NCBI GenBank assembly: GCA_026770585.1
Contig: MU646330.1
Location: 918,270 to 929,775, forward strand
Direction of reading: 5' to 3'
Origin: Baffinella frigidus
Taxonomy: Eukaryota > Cryptophyceae > Cryptomonadales > Baffinellaceae
DNA length: 11,506 bases
This document shows, one piece after another, positions 1-8,153 of the stretch. The position numbers were made by a program, and so were the translations under genes. The notes below the pieces were generated by a model that searched no databases, was not told the DNA's origin, and saw nothing but the letters and a program-made list of their open reading frames with translations. Position 1 is the first letter of the stretch; each line of letters opens with the position of its first letter.

Positions 1-200
1 GGCTTGGGGTTCAGTGTTTCGGGCTTGGGGTTCAGTGTTTGGGGTTCAGTGTTTCGTGTTTCGTGTTTCGGGTTCAGGGCGCAGGGTTCAGAGTTCAGGG
101 TTCAGTGTTTGGGGTTCAGTATTTCGGGTTTCGGGTTTTGGGTTTCGGGTTTCGGGTTCAGGGTTCAGGGCGCAAGGTTCAGGGTTCAGGGTTCAAATGA
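1..200 (+). repeat. Degenerate telomere-like array
   Basis: Units of about 7 bases: TTCAGGG, TTTCGGG, TTCAGTGTTTGGGG variants, G-rich on the plus strand. Open frames here encode only [10 protein letters not shown]-like periodic peptides. Confidence 0.9.
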
Positions 201-221
201 CATAGCTCACGTTTCCGAGGT

Positions 222-325
222 AGGCCCGTTTCTTGAGGCTGATAGCCTTTTTTATCACTCAACTCAAGGCTCAAGGGCCTCATTTAGGACCTGTATCGAG
301 AGTAATCAAGAAGAAAGAAGAAACA
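222..325. repeat. Dispersed repeat, copy 1
   Basis: Its reverse complement matches 8457-8555: shared ATTACTCTCGATACAGGTCC, then CCTTGAGTTGAGTGATA and TGAGCCTCAAG-like blocks. About 100 bases, diverged, opposite orientation. Confidence 0.7.
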
Positions 326-419
326 GGGTTCAGGGTTCAGACCCCGGTCGTTTATCTACGCTTCCTGCCGAGGTCTTGAGGTCGTTGGGAATCCAGCTCT
401 GCCTCAATCGGGTTGACCG

Positions 420-540
420 ACTATTCTCAAGTTGACATCCTGGGTCTGCGGTACAAATCCGTCAACCTTGGACCGGAAAGCAGCCCGGGCTGCCCGGGCT
501 CACCAAATTGGTGAGCCCGGATGGACGGAGACAGCGCTAG
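420..540. repeat. Dispersed CTCAAGTTGAC unit, copy 1
   Basis: Shares ATTCTCAAGTTGAC, a GGTACAA..CCGTCAACSTTGGA block and GCCCGGGCTCAC with 3063-3185. Shorter relatives lie at 3795-3843 and 3916-3954. The minus reading (VDGxVPxTQxVNLRI) is partly conserved across copies, but it has no clear exon borders. Confidence 0.6.
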
Positions 541-705
541 GGACTCGTAACCTGTACCCCCTACCCCGGTTTCAGACGGGGAAATCCCAACTCGAAAGAA
601 AACTGAACCAGTTCCCTAATTAGCGTTTTCATTTAATTAGGAGGCCTAATCAATTTTCCTATGCCCTAACGCATTTCTCCCATTCAACCTCCCACTGAAA
701 AGGAC

Positions 706-807
706 GTGATTCAGTTATCTTCCGAGAAGAAATCGCAACCTGGAGGCACGTGACGGAGCAGAAGATGGAGTCCACGGTCTTGAGGTCGTTGATGTCTCTG
801 TGGTCGC
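706..807 (-). pseudogene. Truncated second copy of exon C with its donor
   Basis: Bases 706-807 match 926-1027 with three differences over 102 bases. It reads [16 protein letters not shown], then SVTCLQ and the same GTTGCG donor. It lacks the exon start. The two copies bracket a truncated element of the CCACACAGCGG family. Confidence 0.75.
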
Positions 808-922
808 AGACCTACGACCCTACGGTAGGCAACCCGTAGGGACATAGGGGGGTTCCTACGGACAACGTAACGGAAACTCGGCCCGAAATGGGCCGAAAAG
901 CCCTTCGTAGCCCGCTGTGTGG
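808..922 (-). mobile_element. Truncated CCACACAGCGG-family MITE between exon C copies
   Basis: Read on the minus strand it starts CCACACAGCGGGCTACGAAG and shows the TCGGCCC...GGGCC and CCTACGGGTTGCCTACCGTAG blocks of the fuller copy at 5605-5770. About 50 bases of the distal end are missing. The 102-base direct repeats on both sides are far longer than a normal target duplication. Confidence 0.65.
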
Positions 923-959
923 AAAGTGATTCAGTTATCTTCCGAGACGAAATCGCAAC

Positions 960-1037
960 CTGGAGACACGTGACGGAGCAGAAGGTGGAGTCCACGGTCT
1001 TGAGGTCGTTGATGTCTCTGTGGTCGCTGTCCAAGAT
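960..1037 (-). CDS. Exon C: BAH segment with SDHRD
   Basis: The minus strand has 26 codons, [20 protein letters not shown], then SVTCLQ. It resembles the BAH stretch E-(I/L)-F-x-S-D-H-x-D...I-x-G-K-C-x-V. The donor is CCAG/GTTGCG. Two starts are possible: after GCGAG at 1039-1038 (phase 0, fits exon B) or after GGCAG at 1053-1052 (adds SKGE, but needs phase 1). The BAH family usually has ten or more residues between RWFYRP and the SDH part, so a small exon may be missing. A 102-base direct repeat of most of the exon plus intron start lies at 706-807. Confidence 0.62.
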
Positions 1038-4000
1038 CTCGCCTTTGGAACCTGCCAGGGTTTGAGGTTTGGGGTTTGGGGTTTGGGGTTTGGGGTTTGG
1101 GGTTTGGGGTTTGAAGCTTGGGTTTTGGGTTTTGGGGTTTGGGGTTTAGGGTGTAGGGTGTAGGGTTTAGGGTTTAGGGTTTAGGGTTGCCCCAGAGAGG
1201 GGCAGAGGGGAAGGGGCGGGGAGGGTTCCGGGTTTCGGGTATAGGGTTTAGGGTTTAGGGTTTAGGGTTTAGGGTTTAGGGTTTAAGGTTTAGGTTAGGG
1301 CGAAACCGGGTTAAGTCGGATGGGAGGACCTGGCATCGCCAGGTCCCCACTCCAGGCTAGAAATGTGGCTTTTAAAAAACATGGATTCTTTTATAAGTAA
1401 AGGGGGGGGAAGAGGCGTGTAGTAATATTCACATACATAGGAGCGTTTGGTCACGTATCTGCGGGATATCCCGCAGATACGTGACCAAGCCTGCCCGTGA
1501 CTGGTACTAAACAACCCCACATTCAAAATATTCCCTCTTCCAGCCTCGAGCGGCCCAAGTGGGAATTTGCCTAAAGTTAATTCTTGGATTCTTTCCCAGG
1601 GAACCCACCGCGCCCGGACCGAGAATACTACGAGTAAAAGTAGATTGTAAGTCCGGTTTGTACCAGGTGCGTCCGGTGTGTACCAGGAATCTCTCCATGT
1701 CCGGTTTGAAAAGGCATAAACGTGCAAGTGTCAGGCCTTCTCCTGGTACAAACCGAACGAGCCCTACAATCTACTTTTACCCGTAGTATTCTCAGTCCGG
1801 GCGCGGCTCCTCTTCCTAAAGATTCATGGTCAAACGACTTCATGGTCAAACGCCTTTCAAGCTGAGAGGAGGCGGGGAATCACCGAGGAGGCGTCTCTTG
1901 ACTCTGCAAAATTAGCACAGTCACAAGGTTGGAATACCCTATCCTGGTGCAAATATTGACAACCCCGAGTGTAAATACTAGCTCTGTTCCACTCAAATCG
2001 GGCTCATCAATTTGATCAGCCCAAATTGCAACGATTCGCCAAAAGTTGACAAATCTCTTCGGAAAAGTTGACTTTTGGCGATTTAGGTCGAATAAAAGGA
2101 CAGTCGATTTAGTCAACCCGAGTGAAACAGAACTAGAAATAGGATCCTCCAGCATTCTCGAGTGGGGGCGGGGAATAACCGAGGAGGCGCTTCTTGGCTT
2201 CTCCTTTCAGGTTTCCCGCCTCAGCCTGTAGGTCCGAACGGGTTTCAGATTTGGGGTTTGGGGATTTCATAGGGAAACGGTTTTAATCTAAAACCATAGG
2301 ATTCAATAAAAATTACTACACGAAGGCTTCAATATTACTAGTAAAACGCAGTGTGTGTAGTAAATTTCATTGCCAGAAAGTTTCAAATTAAAACGGTTTT
2401 CCTATGAGATTGCGCCTGTGGGTCGGAACTGGTTTGCGCCTGTAAGTCAGAACGGTCTGACCTCCGCCTGTAGGTGTGAACGGGTTTCAGATTTGGGGGT
2501 TGGGGATTGGGGGTTGGGGCTTATGGTGTTTGGGTTGGGGGTTGGGGTGTGGGGTGAAGATTTGGGGGTTGTGGTTTTCGGGTTTGGGGTTTGGGGTCTG
2601 AGGTCTGGTATTAGGGTTTAGGGTTAAGGATTAAGGGGTTCAGGGTTTAGAGTTTAGAGTTTGGAGTTTAGGGTTTAAGGTTTAGCGTTGAGGGTTTGGG
2701 GTTTGGAGTTTAGGGTTTAGGGTTTAGGGTTTAGGGTTAAGGGTTAAGGGTTTAGGGTTTAGGGTTTACCGGCAGGTAGAACCACCTGACGAGCAGCGAG
2801 ACGTTCTGCCCGGGGGGGGGTGAGGGTTTAGGGTTTAGGGTTTAGGGTTTAGGGTTTAGGGGTTCAGGGTTCAGGGTTTAGGGTTTAGGGTTTTAGGGTT
2901 TTAGGGTTTTAGGGTTTAGGGTTTAGGGTTCAGGGTTTAGGGTTCTGAGGTTTAGGGTTTAGGGGTTTAGGGGTTTAGGGGTTTAGGGTTAGGTTTTAGG
3001 GTTTAGGGTTTAGGGCTGGGGTTTAGGGGCTAGGGTTTAGGGGCTAGGGGTGGACCGCGGGTGACTATTCTCAAGTTGACCTGCTGGTCTTGGGGTACAA
3101 CCCCGTCAACGTTGGAGCGGAAAAGTGCCCGGGCTCACTAAATCGCTTCGCCCAAATAGACTGAGACAGAGCTGAACCCTAGACCCGTCCACGCCAGGTC
3201 ATAAGTCGATATTTCATTTTTACTACACGATCTTGAAGTAAAGTTGATTCTACCTGGGAAACACGCCAAAAATGTTGGGAATTGGAGCTCTTTGCCACCG
3301 CAATAATATTTTTTAGAAAGAAAGTGTTCCAGGATGAGCCATCTATTGCGAACGAGTGTGTATGAAAATCCCACTTCTGCCCTGGCGTGGCCACGTTGCG
3401 TTCGTGGATGTTTGCAGCAGGGACGTGACCGACGATCTTCAAGTTGACAAGCCACTCCGCGGGCTACGAAGGAATTTTCGGCCCTTTTCGGGCCGAGTTT
3501 CCGTTACCGTATCCGTGGGAACCCCCCTATGTCCCTACGGGTTGCCTACCGGAGGGTCGTGAGTCTTATCGCTTAAGGGTTATTCAAAATTCGTTCGTGG
3601 ATGTTTGCAGCAGGGACGTGCCCGACGATCTCATCCGGACGAGTATTCATGATGAATACGATTTTGGTGTATCTTACGGGGTATAAATAAGACAGTCGTC
3701 TATCTAGACTTCATTTGGAGCCTTAAGATACACCAAAATCGGATCGGAGATCCCAGAAATCGTATTCATTATAAATACTCGACGGGATTAGATCCTCAAG
3801 TTGACAAGCTGGGTCCACGGTACACATCCGTCAACGTTGGAGGCCGCACGTCTCGTTGGTGGATGTCCGTGGCAGCAACGCTGTAGCGCTGCTCGCCGTC
3901 CGCAAAGCAATCGTGACTATTCTCAAGGGGACAGGCTCGGTCCACGGTACAACCTTATCCGGGGAAATATATTTTTCTTTCATTTGATGACAATCAAAAT

Positions 4001-7000
4001 TACTACACAAATTCTTTTATATGACTAATAATAACAAATTGTGTAGTAATTTTCGTTGCCATCGAGAGAAAGAAAAATAGGTTTCCCCGGATAAACCCCC
4101 ATCAACTTACGTCTCGTTCGTGAATGTTCGCGGCAGCAACGTTGTAGCGCTGTTCCCCATCCGCGAACAAAATGTGATACGTTGCCGCCGCTTCCTCCCC
4201 ATCCTGCTCACCCCCCCCTCCTGCCCCCCCTCCTGCCCCATCTTCTCCTGTTGTAGGGTTTAGGGTTCAGGCTTTCGCCGTTTGGGTTTTCGCGTACCCA
4301 GGTTTGGGGGTGTGGGTGTGGGTCGCCGCCACATTAATGGAAATATCGTTCTAATTTAGGACGACCGGACGGGCCCGCCTCAGACTTAACTGGTAAAAAA
4401 TTAAAACTAAAGAGGTTTACAAGTGTTTTTGAGTGTTTGAGTCAACATTATTTTAAAATTTGTACCACGAAACTGTCCTAAATTAGAACGATATTCCTAT
4501 GAACATCCTCTCCATCCGCCTCGTCCCCAGACCCGTCTTCTCCTGCAGTGTTTAGGGTTCAGGCCCTCCTGCCGGACCAAATCGAGGCTGGAGCATGCAC
4601 CAATTCCTTGGGCGGCACCTTCGAATTCGAATGTGCCACCCGAGGAAATGGCTCCAAACAATCGTCGATTTGGTCCGCCTCGCAGGGCTGGTGGTTGGGG
4701 GGGGGGGGTTGGGTCGCCGCCGCTTCGCCCCCCTCCTCCTCGTCCCCCGCCCCGTCTTCTCCTGTAGGGTGTAGGGTTTAGGGTTGGCGGTTTGGGTTTG
4801 GGTTTATGGTTCAGGGTTAACGCGTCTCCCCGCACGTGTTTTCGGGTTTCGGGTTTCGGGTTTCGGGTTTTGGGTTTCGGGGTTTAAGTTGGTGGTTAAA
4901 TAACATTTCGTGCTGTCTTTCCCCTCCTGCCCCGCCCCATCTTCGTCTGTTGCAGGGTTAACAACACAGAACAGCGGTATGCCAACTATACTGGTACCTG
5001 TAAAATCGGTCGTTCTGGCACCTATAAAATTAAGGGTTCTGGGATTGGGCTGCAAGGTTTTAGTTGAGGGTTCAGAGTTTAGATCTAAGGGCCTCGCCCT
5101 CAGACCTAAACTCTGAACCCTGAACCAAAACCCTAACTCTGAACCCTGAACCAAAGTGTTTGCAGCAGGGACGCCTCGTCCCCCAACACGGTGGACTACG
5201 AACCTTTCATCAAAAGTCAACTTGCCTTGAGGTAATTAACTTGAAGGATTTTCTCGCCTCCCTCCCGCCTCTTGAGTAACTAGAACCCTTTAGTCACTAG
5301 AACCCCTTGAGTAACTAGAACCCATTAGTCTCCGAAAATGACATGGAGCGGTTTCACATCTCCACGCAGCGGGCTACACAGGGATTCTTGGTGGCTCGGA
5401 CAGGGATTCTTGGCGGCCGAGCCACCAAGAATCGGTTAGGATATCCCTAGGAAAGTCGGTTAGGATATCCCTAGGATAACGCATGGCCTACCGTAGGGTC
5501 TGATGGGTGATCCACTTGATGTTATTTACGAAACCCCTGCGTAGACCGCTGTGTGGTGTCGGCCACCAAAACAATCAAACCGTTCCAAAGGTGAACGGTG
5601 CAGTCCACACAGCGGGCTACGAAGGGGTTTTCGGCCCAAATTGGGCCACCGTTCCGTTTCCTTATCCGTAGGAACCCCCCTATGCCCCTACGGGTTGCCT
5701 ACCGTAGGGTCCTAGGTCTTATCTTATCGCTCAGGGGTTATTCAAAATCCCTTGGAAGTCCGCTGTGTGGTACCGGTGTCGACACATTTTGGCATTGTGT
5801 TGGTACCAACCCGACAACGTTTGGAATTGCTTGATTGTTTTCGGGGCCAAAAGATGTGCACGCCACTCTGTTTCAACGCGGGAACATACATAATTTAAAT
5901 AACGTTTTGATCTTAGGGTAAAATTTGCTATCTTAGCCTCGGGATAGTTTTTCTTGGACAACAAAACCCACCCCTAAGATAGCAAGAGGTGATTCAAATT
6001 CAATCTGGTGATGTAGATTGTAGATCAAATCTGGTGATGGAATCATGTAAATTAAATCGGGTGATGTCACTATGTTTCCATCTGAACTTAATCACCTCTT
6101 GACGTGGGAGGCTTGCGGTTTTGCTTCACGATGACCCCTGGGTACTCAAACGACGTTGAGACGTGCTTGCCATTCTCGATCACGCGCCCTTCCCAGAGCG
6201 CGTCAACCTGGTTTAGGGTTCAGGGTTTGGGGTTTGGGGTTTAGGGTTTGGGGTTTTGGGTTCGGCGTTTAGGATGTAGGGCTTAGGGTGTAGGGTGTAG
6301 AGTTCAGGGTTTAGGGTTTAGTGGTGTGGGTGCCCTTCCCAGAGAGCGTCAACCTAACGGGGTTAGGGGGGTGGATTTAATGCGGAAACGGTTTTAATTT
6401 AGAACCATTGGATTCAGTGAAAATTACTACACAAATGCTATTATATTACTAGTCAAACTCGTTGTGTGTAGTGTAGTAAATTTCAATGCCTGAAAGTTTC
6501 AAATTAAAACGATTTCCCTATGAGATAGGGAAACGGTTTTAAATTAAAACCGTTTCCCCTATGATAGGGAAACCGTTTTAATTGCCAGAAAGTTTCAAAT
6601 GAACACCATTTCTCTTTTCAGGGGAGAGCCTCGAGAAAGGGGATGGCCTTCTCAGGGGGTTTAGGGTTTAGGGTTTAGGGTTTAGGGTTTAGAGGTTAGG
6701 GTTCAGGGTTCAGGGTTCATAGTTTAGGGTTTAGGGTTCAGGGTTCAGGGTTTGTTGTTAAGGGTTCAGGGTTCAGGGTTCAGGGGTAAGAGGTTAGGGG
6801 TAAGGGTTGAGTGGTTAGGGGTTAGTGGTTAGTGGTTAGTGGTTAGTGGTGAGTGGTTAGGGGTTAGGGTTTAGGGTATAGGGGTTGGGGTTTTAGGGGT
6901 TATGGGTTGGGGGTTAGGGTTTAAGGTTTAGAGTTTAGGGTTTAGGGTTTAGGGTTTAGGGTTTAGGCTTTAAGGTTTAAGGTTTAGGGGTGAGGGTTTA

Positions 7001-8075
7001 AGGTTTAGGGGTGAGGGTTTAGGGTTCAGTGTTTAGTGTTTAGTGTTTAGTGTTTAGTGTTTGGGGGTGATGACCTTGGCGCCGACTTTCCAGCCCCCGT
7101 CGTCATCGAAGCAGTCGCTCTCCTTCCTAGTTTAGGGTTTGGGGTTTAGGGTCCAGGGGGTTTCCTTCCACTTAGCAGCGGCCGAGGTCCTTTTCGACTT
7201 AACCTCAAGGCGAAATTCCGGTTGGAATCCAGGGCCATGGATAAGATTCAAGTACAAATCGTTTAGATGGACTGTATCCGTGAAGCCCCCGGTGGCACCC
7301 ACATGCCAACAGGCTCCTCTTGCATTCTCGAGTTAATAGGGTAACGGCCTGAAAATGGGGTAGTTAGGCCTACGGCATTGCCTAGGACCTCCTACCGTGG
7401 GCCGAGACTTTTTGGTCCTAGGATCCCTCGGCCTACGGCAGGAGGTCCTAGGCAATGCCGTATGCCTAACTACCCCATTTTCAGGCCGTTAGCCTTTGAG
7501 AGTGGGCCTGCACCACTTTCAGACCTGGAGAGAGACGTTTGTTACTACCAACACGGCCGCCATGCAAGATGGCGTATCAAACCTGCTGGTGAAGATGCGC
7601 TAGATGGCCCCGACGTACGGCACGGGGTGATCGGGATATTTAGGGGTGATAGGCATACGGGGTTGTGGGGTTCACGCGCGATACGTGGTGTTCTACCCTC
7701 ACCCTAGATTCTACCCTCACCCAAGATTCTACCCTCCCCCTAGAAGACTCACGGGACGTATCACACCTTGACGTGAAGATGCGCTCGATGGTCCCAACGT
7801 ACGGCGGCGTGTCCTCGGCCGTGATGAACGTGCAGCAATCGCCCACCTGCGAGAGTCCCGCGGCGGTTGACCGCTCTGCGCTTTACAAAACCGGAGTTCC
7901 CCGGTATAAACGGGTGCGTACCGGGCACACACCAAACCTCTAGGGCGGCGTGTCCTCGGGCGGTGATGAACGTGCAGCAATCGCCCACCTGCGAGAGTGC
8001 TATCTTGAGGGTGGAATTTGCGACATAGTAGTGTGGATATATACTAATATAATATATATATATGCATATATATAC

Positions 8076-8153
<78 letters not shown>

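Larger units (their letters stand above)
3405..3912 (-). pseudogene. Donor-side copies of exon T3
   Basis: The best copy (3850-3908) reads [19 protein letters not shown] and keeps a GTGCGG donor position. More diverged copies at about 3592-3630 and 3405-3432 read [10 protein letters not shown] further fragment reading GVPAANT lies at 5158-5180. The copies at 3592 and 3405 share the following GATC junction; one holds a MITE there and the other does not. Confidence 0.6.

Noticed and set aside
4-435. Plus-strand open frame of 143 codons
   Set aside because: Its first half is translation of 7-base repeats (FRVQGSG-like) and the rest crosses a dispersed repeat; no domain or splice logic.
330-440. 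Possible terminal exon on minus (VNPIEAELDSQRPQDL, then stop)
   Set aside because: No convincing acceptor or phase link to exon C and no family similarity recognised.
1884-1903. Possible 20-base micro-exon between B and C (TTTTGCAG, then SQETPPR, then GTGATT)
   Set aside because: The peptide would suit the BAH gap, but its two-base overhang does not fit any exon C acceptor seen, and its repeat at 2160-2202 lacks the same borders.
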